Of a stretch of DNA of 64,000 bases, positions 52,799 to 63,373 are shown piece after piece; positions within the stretch are counted from its first letter, which is position 1, and every line of letters starts with the position of its first letter. The DNA comes from Streptomyces pactum (GTDB lineage Bacteria; Actinomycetota; Actinomycetes; Streptomycetales; Streptomycetaceae). Position numbers and translations under genes: made by a program. The stretch is from the NCBI RefSeq assembly GCF_002005225.1, contig NZ_CP019724.1:8226001-8290000 (forward strand), given 5' to 3'. The notes under the pieces are model-generated. The model saw only the letters and a program-made list of their open reading frames with translations, searched no databases and was not told the DNA's origin.

Positions 52799-54250
52799 TC
52801 AGATTTCGACACGTCCGGCACGCAGAGCGGGGAGCCGGTCCGCGACGGCGGTGGTGAGCGCGTCGTCGTCCGCCAGGTCCGCCGCGCCGAGCACGCGCAG
52901 CAGCGCGCGTACGGTTTCGGCGGGGCGGGCCGTGGCCCGCCAACAGGTGGTCAGCGCCTCGGCGACGGGATCGGCGGGTGCGTCGGCCGTGCCGGTGCTG
53001 TGCGCCCAGGCGGCGAGGGCGAGTTCGAGGACCGGGGTGCTCGTGCCCCGGGCCCGCAGTTCGCGCAGGGCCGGCAGCCAGCGCTCCGTGATCTTCAGTG
53101 ATCCGTCGGAGCCGATCTGCCGCAGCAGGTGGTGCATGGCGGGGTTGCGGAAACGTACGACGAGGTCGTCGGCGTACGCGGCCGGACCGGGGCCGCCGGC
53201 CGGGAGGGTGGGCGCGATCTCCGCGCACAGCGCCCGGACGAGGCGCTCGCCCCAGCCCGTCGCCATGGCCTCGGCGATCGTGGTGAGCCCCGCGGCCCTG
53301 CCGAGGTAGGCCAGGGCCGAGTGGGAGCCGTTGAGCAGCCGGAGCTTGGTGAGCTGGTAGGGCGTGACATCGGGGACGAACAGGGCGCCGTCGAACTCCC
53401 AGGGCGGCCGGGGAGCGGCGAAGGAATCCGCCAGCACCCACTGACGGTAGGGCTCACCGGTCACGGGCAGGGCGTCGAACACCCCGAGCGCGGCGCCGGC
53501 CGCCGCCCGGTCGGCCTCGCTCGTCGCGGGCACGATCCGGTCCACGACCGTCCCGGGGAAGGAGACGGCCTCGGCCATCCGGTCCAGGATCTCCGCACGG
53601 TCCGGCCAGGCGGACGCACGGACGAAGTCGTGTACCACGCCGCCCAGCGCGGCGCCGTTGTCCGCCATGTTGTCGCAGGACACAACGCTGACCGGGGGCG
53701 CGCCCGCGCGCATCCGGGCGGCCAGTCCGGCGGCCAGGCGTCCGACCACCGTGGTGAGGTGTCCGTCGGGGGCAGCCGTGAGGTCGCCGGCGACAGACCC
53801 CGCCGTGGTGTCCAGCCCGCCCGTAGACGGGGAGCGGTGGTAACCCTTCTCCGTCACGGTCACCGTCACCACCGTCACCTCGGGGTCGGCGAGCAGGGCG
53901 TCGACGGCCTTGGCATCGGGTCCCATGGCCAGTGCGCCGACGACGGCACCGACGACGCGGGTGCGGTGTCCGTCCGGACGGCGTTCGGTGAGCGAATACA
54001 GACAGTCCTGGTCCCGCAGTGCTCGTACGGTCCCGGCCGACCGGGGCGCGACCGCGGTGATGCCCCAGGGTTCGCCGGACCGGGCGGCGGCGTGCTCGGT
54101 GAACACCGCCTGATGTGCTCGGTGGAAGGCGCCGAGACCGAAGTGGACGACCCGGGTGCGCAGTTCGGCGGGGTCGATCACGGGCCGCAGCTCGGGCGAG
54201 AGCCGGGGGAGCACCGTGCGGTCGAGTCGGGAGAGGGCGTCGGCGCTCAC
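52799..54250 (-). CDS. Mannitol dehydrogenase-family oxidoreductase, probable fructuronate reductase
   Basis: A 483-aa polyol/uronate dehydrogenase. [19 protein letters not shown] is the Rossmann entry and family signature; [16 protein letters not shown] and the catalytic segment [18 protein letters not shown] (Lys, Asn, His) are present. It should interconvert D-fructuronate and D-mannonate with NAD(H). The GTG start overlaps the ManD stop by 4 bp. Confidence 0.93.
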   Translation of the reverse strand: MSADALSRLDRTVLPRLSPELRPVIDPAELRTRVVHFGLGAFHRAHQAVFTEHAAARSGEPWGITAVAPRSAGTVRALRDQDCLYSLTERRPDGHRTRVVGAVVGALAMGPDAKAVDALLADPEVTVVTVTVTEKGYHRSPSTGGLDTTAGSVAGDLTAAPDGHLTTVVGRLAAGLAARMRAGAPPVSVVSCDNMADNGAALGGVVHDFVRASAWPDRAEILDRMAEAVSFPGTVVDRIVPATSEADRAAAGAALGVFDALPVTGEPYRQWVLADSFAAPRPPWEFDGALFVPDVTPYQLTKLRLLNGSHSALAYLGRAAGLTTIAEAMATGWGERLVRALCAEIAPTLPAGGPGPAAYADDLVVRFRNPAMHHLLRQIGSDGSLKITERWLPALRELRARGTSTPVLELALAAWAHSTGTADAPADPVAEALTTCWRATARPAETVRALLRVLGAADLADDDALTTAVADRLPALRAGRVEI

Positions 54251-55455
54251 CAGTCGTGCACCGACCCGTCGAGTCGGCGGGCCACCGGGAGGTAGCGCCG
54301 TCGGTAGGGGAAGCGCTCTGCCGCCTTCTCGTCGTACTCGACGCCGAGACCCGGCTCCTCGGAGGGGCGCAGCATGCCGTCGGCGAAGGTGACCCCCGTG
54401 CGGAACACCTCGGCTGTCTCGTCGCAGTGGCCCATGTGTTCCTGGATGCCGAAGTTCGGCACGGCGATGTCGACGTGCACGGCGGCCGCCATGCTGACGG
54501 GGGAGAGGTCGGTCGCCCCGTGGGACCCGGTCCGTACCTGGTAGAGCGCGGCGAGGTCGAAGATCCGCCGCAGATGCGTGATGCCGCCCGCGTGGACGAC
54601 GGTGGTGCGGACGTAGTCGATGAGCTGTTCTGTGATCAGGTGCTGGACGTCCCAGATCGAGTTCATCACCTCGCCGACCGCGATCGGTGTCGTGGTGTGC
54701 CGGCGGATGAGCCGGAACGACTCCTGGTTCTCGGCCGGGGTCGGGTCCTCCATCCAGAACAGGCGGCAGCCCTCGACGCTCTTGCCGAAACGGGCCGCCT
54801 CGATCGGGGTCAGCCGGTGGTGCACGTCGTGGAGGAGGTGGAAGCCGAAGCCGAAACGTTCCCGCACCGCTTCCAGATAGGTGGGCGCGAAGCCCAGATA
54901 GGCCTCGGTGTCCCAGGGCTGTTCGTCGGGCAGCTCGGTCGCGGCCGGCTCGTAGACCTTGCCCTTGCGCACGCCGTACGTGCCGCCGACGCCGGGCACG
55001 GCGGCCTGGGCCCGTACCGCCTGGTAACCCAGTTCCAGATGGCGCTCGACGTCGGCCAGCAGCGAGGGGGTGTCGGTGCCGCTGGCGTGCGAGTAGACCA
55101 GTACGCCGTCGCGCGACCGGCCGCCGAGGAGCTGGTAGACGGGCAGCCCAGCGGTCTTGCCCTTGATGTCCCACAGCGCGGTGTCGACGGCGGCGATCGC
55201 GGTCATGGTGACCGGCCCGCGCCGCCAGTAGGCACCCTTGTAGAGGTACTGCCACATGTCCTCGACACGGGCGGGGTCCCTGCCGATCAGCAGCGGAACC
55301 ACGTGGTCGCGCAGGTAGCTCGCGACGGCCAGCTCACGACCGTTGAGCGTGGCGTCACCGAGCCCGGTCACTCCGTCCGAGGTGGTGATGCGCAAAGTGA
55401 CGAAGGTCCGGCCGGGAGAGGCGACGAACACCTCGACGCGTTCGATCTTGCTCAC
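54247..55455 (-). CDS. manD: D-mannonate dehydratase-type enolase-superfamily protein (ManD/RspA)
   Basis: A 402-aa enolase-superfamily enzyme, the same size as Rsp[34 protein letters not shown], and GEVMNSIWD supply the metal ligands; [16 protein letters not shown] and FGIQEHMGH complete the site. ManD enzymes dehydrate D-mannonate (some D-gluconate) to KDG. The GTG at 55455 follows AAGGAG. First gene of the leftward operon, divergent from the GntR gene; with the dehydrogenases and KDG kinase it completes L-gulonate/fructuronate to KDPG. Confidence 0.94.
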   Translation of the reverse strand: MSKIERVEVFVASPGRTFVTLRITTSDGVTGLGDATLNGRELAVASYLRDHVVPLLIGRDPARVEDMWQYLYKGAYWRRGPVTMTAIAAVDTALWDIKGKTAGLPVYQLLGGRSRDGVLVYSHASGTDTPSLLADVERHLELGYQAVRAQAAVPGVGGTYGVRKGKVYEPAATELPDEQPWDTEAYLGFAPTYLEAVRERFGFGFHLLHDVHHRLTPIEAARFGKSVEGCRLFWMEDPTPAENQESFRLIRRHTTTPIAVGEVMNSIWDVQHLITEQLIDYVRTTVVHAGGITHLRRIFDLAALYQVRTGSHGATDLSPVSMAAAVHVDIAVPNFGIQEHMGHCDETAEVFRTGVTFADGMLRPSEEPGLGVEYDEKAAERFPYRRRYLPVARRLDGSVHDW

Positions 55456-55478
55456 AGGTACTCCTTGGTCGCGAAGTA

Positions 55479-55490
55479 CTTGTATACAAG
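55479..55490. promoter_or_regulatory. Palindromic GntR operator
   Basis: CTTGTATACAAG is a perfect 12-bp palindrome with the FadR-family TNGT...ACNA shape. A second half-site, TACTTGT, is at about 55513. Both lie in the 90-bp divergent interval between ManD and the GntR gene. Confidence 0.7.
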
Positions 55491-55545
55491 CATCCGTCGC
55501 GGAGCATGGCAATACTTGTCCCGTCGGTCTACGTACGATGTGCAC

Positions 55546-56256
55546 ATGCCTCAAACGAACGGGCGGACGAGTCGGCGCGACATCTACCTGAAGTTGCGTC
55601 AGATGGTCCTGACCCTCAAACTCGCCCCGGGTGCGGCTCTCTCGGAGAACGAACTCGCCGCGTCGCTGGGCGTCAGCCGCACGCCCGTGCGGGAGAGTCT
55701 GATCCTGCTGGCTCAGGAGGGCCTGGTGCAGGTCTTCCCGAAGATCGGGTCGTTCGTGTCGCGGGTGGATCCGGCGCAGGTCGCGGACGCGCAGTTCCTC
55801 CGGGAGGCGGTGGAGCTCGCATCGCTCCACGACCTCCCCGAGCGGCTCGACCCCGCAGTCGTCGAGGACCTGCGGGCCAACCTGAACCGCCAGAAGTGCG
55901 CCGACCTCGACCTGGAGGAGTTCTTCGAACTGGACGAGGCGTTCCATCAGGGCCTGATGCGGCTGAGTGGACACGGCAATGTGTGGACCACCGTCGCCGC
56001 GGCCAAGGGCCACCTGGACCGGGCCCGGCGCCTCGGCCTCCATGAGAACGTGTCCCCGGCCGCGTTCGCCGCCCAGCACCACGAGATCTTCGAGGCGATC
56101 CTCGGCGGGGACGTCCCGCTCGCCCACACGGCCATGCGCACCCACCTGAGGGCCGTCTTCAGCGACATCGAACGTATCCGCGCACACTCGCCCGAACTCT
56201 TCGCCGGCGACACCTCGACGGTGCCCGTGCGACGTAACGTCGTGGTCTGGGAATGA
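55546..56256 (+). CDS. GntR/FadR-family regulator of the hexonate operon
   Basis: A 236-aa regulator. A winged helix ([20 protein letters not shown]) occupies the N-terminal about 75 residues; the FCD domain (about 85-215) carries candidate metal ligands at [20 protein letters not shown] and MRTHL. It is divergent from the ManD operon with a palindrome between. Probably a repressor relieved by a hexonate or hexuronate. Confidence 0.92.
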   Translation: MPQTNGRTSRRDIYLKLRQMVLTLKLAPGAALSENELAASLGVSRTPVRESLILLAQEGLVQVFPKIGSFVSRVDPAQVADAQFLREAVELASLHDLPERLDPAVVEDLRANLNRQKCADLDLEEFFELDEAFHQGLMRLSGHGNVWTTVAAAKGHLDRARRLGLHENVSPAAFAAQHHEIFEAILGGDVPLAHTAMRTHLRAVFSDIERIRAHSPELFAGDTSTVPVRRNVVVWE

Positions 56257-56454
56257 CCCCACCGGCTGCCCGGACCCCGGCCGACGAGTGAGGCCTGTGC
56301 CGTCGAACGGTTGGCGCGACCCTGCGCCGGGGGCCGCGAGCAGCCCTCCTGTCTGCGGGAGCAGTGGGCCGGGCTACTGCCTCTCCTGCGGCCGGGAGTG
56401 CGGCGTCCGCGTGGGGAAGAGCGGAGGAGGTCAGCTCTGGGCGGTGGGTCGCAC

Positions 56455-56768
56455 GACGATCGTAGATCGTCGAGAGGCGAGACCGTGCCGACTCCGGCGT
56501 TGCTGACGAGTACGTCGAGTCGGCCGAATCGCTCACCGGCCAGCGCGACCAGGTCGTGCAGGTCCTCCCGCCGGGTCACGTCGGTGCGGATATGTACGGC
56601 TGTGCCGCCCGCCTTCTCGATCCGGGCCACCAGTTCCGCCAGGCGCTCTGACCGGCGCGCACCGAGGACCAGTCGCGCACCGCGTTCGGCCAGCAGTCGC
56701 GCGGTCGCCTCGCCGATGCCGCTGCTGGCTCCCGTGATGGCCACGACCTTGCCCTTGATTCCGGACAT
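56455..56768 (-). pseudogene. SDR oxidoreductase, N-terminal fragment
   Basis: From the ATG at 56768 it reads KVVAITGASSGIGEATARLL with the NADP glycine motif and LDVLVSNAGVGTVSPLDDLR, then stops matching. The catalytic Ser-Tyr-Lys half is missing, replaced by unrelated sequence near 56455. Confidence 0.75.
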
Positions 56769-56827
56769 GAACTCGTCCTCTCCGTCCTTGACGCCGGGGC
56801 TGGGGTACTGAGCGGCAGCAGATCCTG

Positions 56828-57238
56828 GTGGGGCGCAGGGAAGCTGTTGCGCACTCGGAGGCCGGGCGCCGGTGCCTGCCCCAGACCGGCCGCCGCCGGA
56901 CCCCGGGCCTTCGCCGGGAGGAACTGGCACTGCTGGCCGGGATCAGCGCCACCTGGTACTCGTACCTGGAGCAGGGGCGGGAGATCCGCGCCTCCGAACA
57001 AGTGCTCAACGCCCTCGCCGCGGCGCTGCGGCTCGACCGTCACGAGCGCGATCACCTGCTCCAGCTTGCCGGTCACGTGCCCGCGGCCCAAGCCGAGGAA
57101 CGCGAGCCGCTGACGGCCGAGCGGCATCCGCGACAGGGAGCGGTCGATTATGCCTACACCGCTTTTCACCTGGCCGAACAACCGGAGCAGACGCAGGTGG
57201 TCTATTTCGACAGTGGTGAACTGCCCGCCGGGGCGTAG
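56828..57238 (+). pseudogene. XRE/MmyB-type regulator, truncated
   Basis: The helix-turn-helix part is readable: RRTPGLRREELALLAGISAT, then YLEQGREIRASEQVLNALAA. The first helix is short or missing and the ligand domain is reduced to a small piece (TQVVYFDSGEL) before the stop at 57238. It is divergent from the SDR fragment, a common regulator-target layout that has decayed. Confidence 0.55.
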
Positions 57239-57626
57239 AGCCGTGACCTTCGCCCACCTTCGCTACCGCGTGGCGCGCTGGCCGGTGCGTCGCGGAGCGA
57301 CTCCCCTCATGAAGGAGCGCCCGCGGAGCGCGGAGCCGAGCCTGGCGGGAGCGGATGCTGGAGGCGGGCTGCGCCTGCCCCTCGGCCCGCTTCTGATCTC
57401 GCGGCGTCGTCTGGTCCGTCTGACGGAGAAGTTGGCCGATCCGCGGCAGGCCGCCACCCCGCTGCGTGAGGCGGGAGCACTCGTGGCCAGTCCACGCGCC
57501 AGAACGACCCGGCCGACCACGATCGCCACCGACGGGACATGCCACCTGTCGAAGGTGGGTGGTGACCCGGCTCATGGGACCGACGCAGGTCACGGCCTTC
57601 CTGCGCAAAGGAACCGAAACAGCCTG
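57239..57626. other. Intergenic region, no gene recognised
   Basis: Open frames exist on both strands but none resembles a known family or has a good start. Nothing repetitive was noticed. Confidence 0.4.
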
Positions 57627-58655
57627 TCAGCGCCTGCGTTTGAAGCGGGAGAAGAAGAACCCCTTCGGCTTCTCGGGCTTCTCGGGGGCAGGCTGGTGGA
57701 GGGCTTTGACATCGTGGCGGTCTTCCTCGACCAGCCGCACGAGTTCCTCGGCGACTTCGGCCGCTTCCGCGTGCCGGTTCAGCGTGGGGAGCAGGTCACC
57801 GAGCACACGGAGCGCCCGGATCAGTTGCTGTCGCCACCCGTCCGGATTCGCCGTGGAGTACCTACGGACGATTCCGATCGCCTCGGTGGCGGCGGTGTGC
57901 GCCTCGTCCAGCCGGCCGACGGCCACCAAGGCCTTGGCCATGGTGGGCAGAGCATTGGCCAAGTACGGCTCAACACCCCCGGGGTTGGTATCGCCTAGCC
58001 GTCGGAAGATCGCCACCGCCTCCTCGGAGTTGGCCAGGGCATGCTCGTTACAGTGCAGATGCAACAGGACTCCGCACTGACTGGCCAGCGTCACGGCCAA
58101 CTGCATCGCCGCCTCGGCGGAATCCTCACGGCGCAGGAGGGCAATGGCCGCGTCGAAGTCGTCCCTCGCCTCGGCGACCAGGCCGCGGGCATTGCCCAGG
58201 CTGTTCAACGCCCGGGCCAAGGGGACCTCGTACTGCGGCCTGCCCTGCTCCGCCAGACTCCGATACGTCGCGGCCGACTCGGTCAAGACCGCGATCGCCT
58301 CCGGCTGGGACCCGCACTCGTTCAGGGCGCTGCCGAGGTTCTTCAGCGCACCCGCAAGGTCGGCGGTGAACTCGTGGCTCTTGTCGCTGTAGATCCGCGT
58401 GATCTTGATCGAATGCTCGAGCACGGGGATGGCCTCGGCCGGCCGGCCCCAGTCGATGAGCATGCCGCCCAGGTTGCTCAGGGCCAGTGCCAGATGGTTG
58501 ATTTTGGCGGGTTCCGCCACGGCCAGTTGGCGGCATACGGCGATTCCCTGCCGCAGTAGGGTCACAGCCTCCTCGCGCAGACCTTGGCTCCACAATGCCA
58601 AGCCACGGTTGACCAGCGATACCCCCTCGGCCTCCAGCATGTCCGACGTGTGCAC
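57627..58655 (-). CDS. Tetratricopeptide-repeat protein
   Basis: A 342-aa helical-repeat protein with about six to seven TPR units (for example VNRGLALWSQGLREEAVTLL and LGGMLIDWGRPAEAIPVLEH), ending in a very basic tail (FFFSRFKRRR) that could bind membrane or nucleic acid. The GTG at 58655 follows GGAGG. Similar TPR stretches occur in large NB-ARC/CHAT proteins, but no such domain is attached. Function unknown. Confidence 0.85.
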   Translation of the reverse strand: MHTSDMLEAEGVSLVNRGLALWSQGLREEAVTLLRQGIAVCRQLAVAEPAKINHLALALSNLGGMLIDWGRPAEAIPVLEHSIKITRIYSDKSHEFTADLAGALKNLGSALNECGSQPEAIAVLTESAATYRSLAEQGRPQYEVPLARALNSLGNARGLVAEARDDFDAAIALLRREDSAEAAMQLAVTLASQCGVLLHLHCNEHALANSEEAVAIFRRLGDTNPGGVEPYLANALPTMAKALVAVGRLDEAHTAATEAIGIVRRYSTANPDGWRQQLIRALRVLGDLLPTLNRHAEAAEVAEELVRLVEEDRHDVKALHQPAPEKPEKPKGFFFSRFKRRR

Positions 58656-59493
58656 GGAAATCGCCTCCTCAACCGCAGATTCGACTCAGCTCGACTTGTC
58701 ATGCACGGCCCGGAAGCAGCTTCTCAGCGGCCACAGCACCAGCCGACGAACGATGGCCGGCGTGCGACCGCCGAAACCTCCGGACCCTCAGTCACCTGTT
58801 TCCATGACTGCAGCACCGCCGGCATTGTTCAGCAGCTACTTCTACCGACGTGAACAATTCCCCCGACGGGTGCAGGCCAGGGGTTGGTAACTGATGGTCA
58901 GTGTGGGCAGGGCCGTGTGTCTCGCCAGTAGCGGATGCAGGTGGCGGTGAAGTGGAGTGTGGCCGGGAGCCATTGGGGGAGATCGCGCTGCTGCTGAGCC
59001 GTTACGCACTCGGACGTGCCGCGCTGCACCGGACGGTCGACCCCGCTCGCCAGCGCCGCCGCTGCTTCACTCGCCGATGTGCCGATGCCGGTGGCGGCAC
59101 CCGGTACGCCTACACCGCTCGAGCTGCGCAGTGGACGCTCATACGACCCGTGTACGACGCGGGCGACGATGCTGCGACCGCAAGCAGCCGTCGGCAGGCG
59201 AAGACGGCTGGTGGCGGCCGCGCGGCTGTCGGACGAGGCGGCGAAGGGCGTTTCCTGCGTTGTTTCGGGCGGTACCCCCATAGCTCCGCGCAGCCACTGG
59301 ACGATCCGGCACCGGAAGGGGTGATGGCGTGCTGCCCAGACTCCAAGAACCTGTGCCCTCGGCACTTCGCTCCGCCTCTGCGGCCGCACCGCTGATGACG
59401 ACTGCCGCATTCCGACGCCGGCTCCAGTGGGCCTGTTCATCGAAAGCCCAGCAGTGATCGCGGAGTAGGGGCGTGAGGAAGGCGGACGCGCTT
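58656..59493. other. Region with no confident gene
   Basis: About 840 bp. A minus-strand open frame (58898-59440) and several plus-strand ones overlap, none with a recognisable domain, plausible start or coding-like composition. It may be decayed insertion sequence. Confidence 0.4.
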
Positions 59494-60720
59494 CTAATGG
59501 AGTTCTTCGACGACCGAGGTCAAGTTCGCGCTCCAGAACTCCGGGATGGCGCGGGCACCGGGAAGCGCGCTGTCATAGAACATGCCGCATCTGATGATGC
59601 CCGCGGCGCGGGTGAACGAGATGTAACTCAGTCGTTCGTCGTACAGATCGTTGAACATCGATGCGGCGTAAAGGTGAGCTCCCTGGCAGGTGAAAGTAGC
59701 CGGGAGGCCGATCGTGCTGGCGATCAAGGGGCATGTCGCCTTGGCGGTGATCACCTTGCCCGTCATCTCTCCGAGGCGGGAGGGCATCAGGCGGAGGGCC
59801 ACACGCGATACGTCCCGTTGGCGGGTGGCACGCACCCGTCGGGTCTGACGGTGGACGGAGTGAAGGGCCTGACCGAAGTCAGGCGCAGAGGAGGGCAGGG
59901 TGAGACGAAGCCCGGTTACCCGGTTGCCAGGCGCATGACGCTCGTGGTCCTGGCGCAGAGACAGTGGCACGAGGGCATGTACATCGGGACAGCGCGGGGT
60001 GGGCTCCAGGTAGGTCGTACGCCAGTGCTGAAGGGCCTGGGCGAGTGCCGCCAGGCATACGTCGTTGACGGTCACATCATGCGCCTGTGCCGCTTTGCGC
60101 GCGCACGCCTCGGGAACGTCTCGATAAGTCCACTGCGTCCGGTGTGTTGGGGGCTGGTGCAGGACGGGCCAGGTCTTCTTGGGGAACAGGGAGCGCGTGA
60201 GGGCCCATCCTTCACGGAGGGCACCCGAGGCTGTGGGAGCGGTGGCACGATGCGGGTGTGGGCCTGGCGTCGGTCGGTCCGCCAGGAGTGTCAGGAGCGT
60301 GTGTGCGGCGCCGGCTCCGTCTTGCAGGGCGTGGTGAACCCGGTAGCAGATGCGAAAGCGACACCGGTCGGAAGGGAGAAGCCACAGGTCCCAGGGTGGG
60401 TGGGGGGCGCTGGGCAAGGGCTGCCGGAGCACTGTGTTGGTGACACTCTCCAGGCCCTGTTCTGCTCCGGGCGGTTCGCTTCGGTGCACGTGGATTGCTT
60501 CGGAGAGTGTTTCGAGGTGCGGTTTCCACTGGTGCTTGCCGGACGTGGGAGGTGACAGGTTGAGCGTGGGCAGGCTGGACGCCCGCTGGATGACGCGGGC
60601 AGCGAGTTGTTCCGGTGGTGGGGCCGGTCCGTCGAGGTCCAGGACGAACCCGGTGATGGTGCCAAGGCGCAGGAAGAGGCGATCCAGTGGTCCACTGGTG
60701 TGGTGCGGGGTGGCGCTCAC
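59494..60720 (-). CDS. Wax ester synthase/diacylglycerol acyltransferase (WS/DGAT) family protein
   Basis: A 408-aa acyltransferase. The catalytic motif HHxxxDG is YRVHHALQDGAGA; the C-terminal domain has ATCPLIASTIGLPATF and a late ND-type motif (MFNDLYDERLSYISF). It should transfer acyl groups from CoA to an alcohol or diacylglycerol, giving wax esters or triacylglycerol. The GTG start overlaps the ABC exporter's stop by 4 bp; last gene of the operon. Confidence 0.87.
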   Translation of the reverse strand: MSATPHHTSGPLDRLFLRLGTITGFVLDLDGPAPPPEQLAARVIQRASSLPTLNLSPPTSGKHQWKPHLETLSEAIHVHRSEPPGAEQGLESVTNTVLRQPLPSAPHPPWDLWLLPSDRCRFRICYRVHHALQDGAGAAHTLLTLLADRPTPGPHPHRATAPTASGALREGWALTRSLFPKKTWPVLHQPPTHRTQWTYRDVPEACARKAAQAHDVTVNDVCLAALAQALQHWRTTYLEPTPRCPDVHALVPLSLRQDHERHAPGNRVTGLRLTLPSSAPDFGQALHSVHRQTRRVRATRQRDVSRVALRLMPSRLGEMTGKVITAKATCPLIASTIGLPATFTCQGAHLYAASMFNDLYDERLSYISFTRAAGIIRCGMFYDSALPGARAIPEFWSANLTSVVEELH

Positions 60721-62570
60721 GCGGAAGTCTCCTGATGGGAGTGCGGCCTGACGACGCTTTCGGGGGGCGGGAGCGCGGGAGTAAGAACCTCGTCGTGGTG
60801 GGTTTCGTCGGCACGGTGTATGGCGGGTGTCTGGGTGTGTGCGGCTGAAGGCAGGCGGGTGGTGACGGCCTCCGCGGGATCGGTGCTGCGGTCCGCGGGG
60901 GGCGGGATGGCGATGGTGTGGTGAGCGTGGCGGAGTGTGGCGGGTCGGTGTGTGGCCATGATGATCGGGCGTGTCGCCGCGAGGTGTTGGAGGAGCTGAA
61001 GTACTTGCTGTTCGCTTGTGTGATCGAGCTGTGAGGTTGGCTCGTCCAGCAGGAAGAGGTTGGCACCAGTGAGAAGCGCACGGGCTAGTGACAGGCGTTG
61101 TTGCTGGCCGCCGGACAGTGCCTGCCCCCGGCCCAGCAGCGTGTCCAGGCCGTAGGGGAGTCGTTGGACGACTTCATGCAGTCCTACTGTCTTGAGCGCT
61201 TCCCAGAGGTCGTCGTCTGAGGTGCTGTCAGGACTGCCCAATCGCAGGTTCTGCCGAACGGTGCCTTCCAGGACGGTGGTGCGCTGCTCCACGTAGGCGA
61301 TTCGGCGGCGCAGGGACGAGAGCTGCCATGATCCGACCTCTTGTCCCAGGACGCGGATATGTCCCGCGTCGGGTTCCGAGAATCGGCTGATCAGGGAGAA
61401 GACCGTCGATTTGCCGGCTCCTGTAGGGCCGGTGAGGGCAGTCAGGCCGGTCGCCGGGACGGTGAAGGACAAACCGTCGAGCACGGGCCGACCGGTGCCT
61501 GGATATGTGAAGGTGACGTTTCGGAAGACCACGGCGTGACGTACTGGTAGAGGGGCCGGACGCGGCTTCGTGCGGGGTTGCTCCTGCTCGGTCTGGAGAG
61601 CGAGCAGCGTCTCGAGACGAGCACGGGCAGCCAGACCTGTCCGCAGGTGGGCGATGCCGAGGGCGGTGACTGTTACCGGGGAAGGGAGGAACAGCAGGAG
61701 GAAGAGAAAAGCGCTGAAGGTGACCAGTGACATGCCGCCTGAGGTGATGCGGTGTGTTGCTGTGACGGTGACTGTAACCAGTGCGACTTGCTGCCCCAGT
61801 CCCACCAAGGGGCCGATGAGCGCTTGCAGGCGCGCGGCGGTGACGGAGGCGGAGCTCAGATCGCTCGCCGCGTGGCTGATGGTTCGGGTGGCTCGCGCCT
61901 CGCAGCGGTATGCCTTGATGGTGGTCAGCGCCACGAGCTGTGAGAGGAAGCGCTGGCTGAGGTCTGCAAGGGCGGCCTGCTGGTCAGAGGCCGCGCGCCG
62001 CGTGCGGGCCAGGACGCCGACCAATGGCGCGCCGGCGAGGACGAATGCCGCGGACGCCAGCAGGGTGAGCACCGGATCGACGGCCACCATGGCTGCGAGG
62101 GTGGCGATGGTCCCGAGTCCTGCCGCTGGGAGGTGCACTACAGCGGTCTCTGCCCAGGCGCGTACCTGAGCGGCGTCGGAGGTGATGCGGGTGTGGAGGT
62201 CACCGCTGCCGCAGGCCCGGACCGCGGGCATGGGAAGGCGCAGGATGTGGTCCGTCACGTGGCGTCGCAGGTTGAGCAGCAGGCGTTCCCCGACCCGGGC
62301 GAGCAGCCATCCGCAACCTGCCTGGCCCAGCGCTGTGGCCAGGGTCAGGGCGGTCAGCATGAGGAGCGGACGTGTGACCGGGCTTTGCTCGATCAGGGCT
62401 CGTGTTACGTCCTGGACCAGCCACGGCAGGGTCAGTCCTGCCGCGGTCGAGGACCAGGCGAGGGTGACAGCACAAACCCAAGGGAAACGGTGGCTTTTCA
62501 ACAGTTCGGACAGGCGTAGTTGCGGCTTCCGTCCCGCAGCCCGCCGGCGCTGCGGGAAGCGGACGCTCAT
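60717..62570 (-). CDS. ABC transporter, fused permease and ATPase (exporter type)
   Basis: A 617-aa half-transporter. Residues about 25-310 form six membrane helices; the ATPase follows with Walker A GPTGAGKST, signature LSGGQQQRLSLARALL and Walker B NLFLLDEPTSQLD, and an H-loop ATHRP. It acts as a homodimer or with a partner not in view. It overlaps the SDR and acyltransferase genes on each side by 4 bp, so it may export the product they make. Confidence 0.93.
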   Translation of the reverse strand: MSVRFPQRRRAAGRKPQLRLSELLKSHRFPWVCAVTLAWSSTAAGLTLPWLVQDVTRALIEQSPVTRPLLMLTALTLATALGQAGCGWLLARVGERLLLNLRRHVTDHILRLPMPAVRACGSGDLHTRITSDAAQVRAWAETAVVHLPAAGLGTIATLAAMVAVDPVLTLLASAAFVLAGAPLVGVLARTRRAASDQQAALADLSQRFLSQLVALTTIKAYRCEARATRTISHAASDLSSASVTAARLQALIGPLVGLGQQVALVTVTVTATHRITSGGMSLVTFSAFLFLLLFLPSPVTVTALGIAHLRTGLAARARLETLLALQTEQEQPRTKPRPAPLPVRHAVVFRNVTFTYPGTGRPVLDGLSFTVPATGLTALTGPTGAGKSTVFSLISRFSEPDAGHIRVLGQEVGSWQLSSLRRRIAYVEQRTTVLEGTVRQNLRLGSPDSTSDDDLWEALKTVGLHEVVQRLPYGLDTLLGRGQALSGGQQQRLSLARALLTGANLFLLDEPTSQLDHTSEQQVLQLLQHLAATRPIIMATHRPATLRHAHHTIAIPPPADRSTDPAEAVTTRLPSAAHTQTPAIHRADETHHDEVLTPALPPPESVVRPHSHQETSA

Positions 62571-63370
62571 GCGCGTGTTCCCGGTGGTTCGGCCGGCGCT
62601 CCACGGCCGGTGCTGAAGTCCCAGCCCAGTGCGGCGGTCAGGCGGTGCGGGAGGTGGCGCATGCCCCAGACTGCGGCTTTGTACCGCCAGGACGGGATGC
62701 TGACCAGTCGGCCTTGGGACAGGTCGCGCAGGGCGTCACTGGCGACCTGGTCGGCGCTCAGCCACATCCATGCCGGTAGGTGGTCGGTGCCCATACCAGC
62801 CCGGGTGTGGAACGCCGTTCGGGTGTAGCCGGGGAGGACGGCCATGAGGTGAACACCGCTGCGTCGGACCGTCGCCGAGCGTGCGATGGATTCGGTGAAG
62901 GAGAGCACCCAGGATTTGCTGGCCGGGTAGGTGCTGGCCAGCCAAGCGGGTCCGCAGGCAGCCACGGAGGTCACGTTGACGACCGCGCCGGTATTGCGAC
63001 GCAGCATGCCCGGAAGGGCCGCATGGGTGGTGCGCATGACGGCAACGACGTTCAGGCGCACCTGAGCCTCTTCGGCCGCCGCGTTCGTGAAGGGGAAGGC
63101 ACCCCCGAGCCCCATGCCCGCGCTGTTGATCAGGAGATCCGGCGTCCGGCTCTCCAGAGCTGCCGTGACCCGGTTGATGCCGGTGTCAGTGACCAGGTCG
63201 GCGGCCAGTACCCGTACCTGTCGTCCAGAACGTCGCAGCGCGGCAGCGGTCGGGTCGAGGCTGGCGGTGGTGCGAGCCACCAGCGTCAGGTCATAGCCCT
63301 GGGCGGCCAGTTGCCCGGCGAAGGCGCGGCCGATCCCGGAGCTGGCTCCGGTGATGAAGGCGGTGGGCAC
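62567..63370 (-). CDS. Short-chain dehydrogenase/reductase
   Basis: A 267-aa classical SDR. AFITGASSGIGRAFAGQLAA is the NADP motif, LINSAGMGLGG the NAG-like motif, NVTSVAACG the Ser, and STYPASKSWV the Tyr-x-x-x-Lys. In a lipid operon it could be a fatty acyl or ketoacyl reductase. It overlaps the next gene by 4 bp. Confidence 0.92.
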   Translation of the reverse strand: MPTAFITGASSGIGRAFAGQLAAQGYDLTLVARTTASLDPTAAALRRSGRQVRVLAADLVTDTGINRVTAALESRTPDLLINSAGMGLGGAFPFTNAAAEEAQVRLNVVAVMRTTHAALPGMLRRNTGAVVNVTSVAACGPAWLASTYPASKSWVLSFTESIARSATVRRSGVHLMAVLPGYTRTAFHTRAGMGTDHLPAWMWLSADQVASDALRDLSQGRLVSIPSWRYKAAVWGMRHLPHRLTAALGWDFSTGRGAPAEPPGTRA

Positions 63371-63373
63371 GGC

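Noticed and set aside
54115..55545. N-terminal extension of the GntR regulator to 713 aa
   Set aside because: It is antisense to ManD; the regulator's own helix-turn-helix begins just after ATG 55546.
58898..59440. Possible 180-aa minus-strand gene
   Set aside because: No domain, no conserved motif, and composition like noncoding or antisense sequence.
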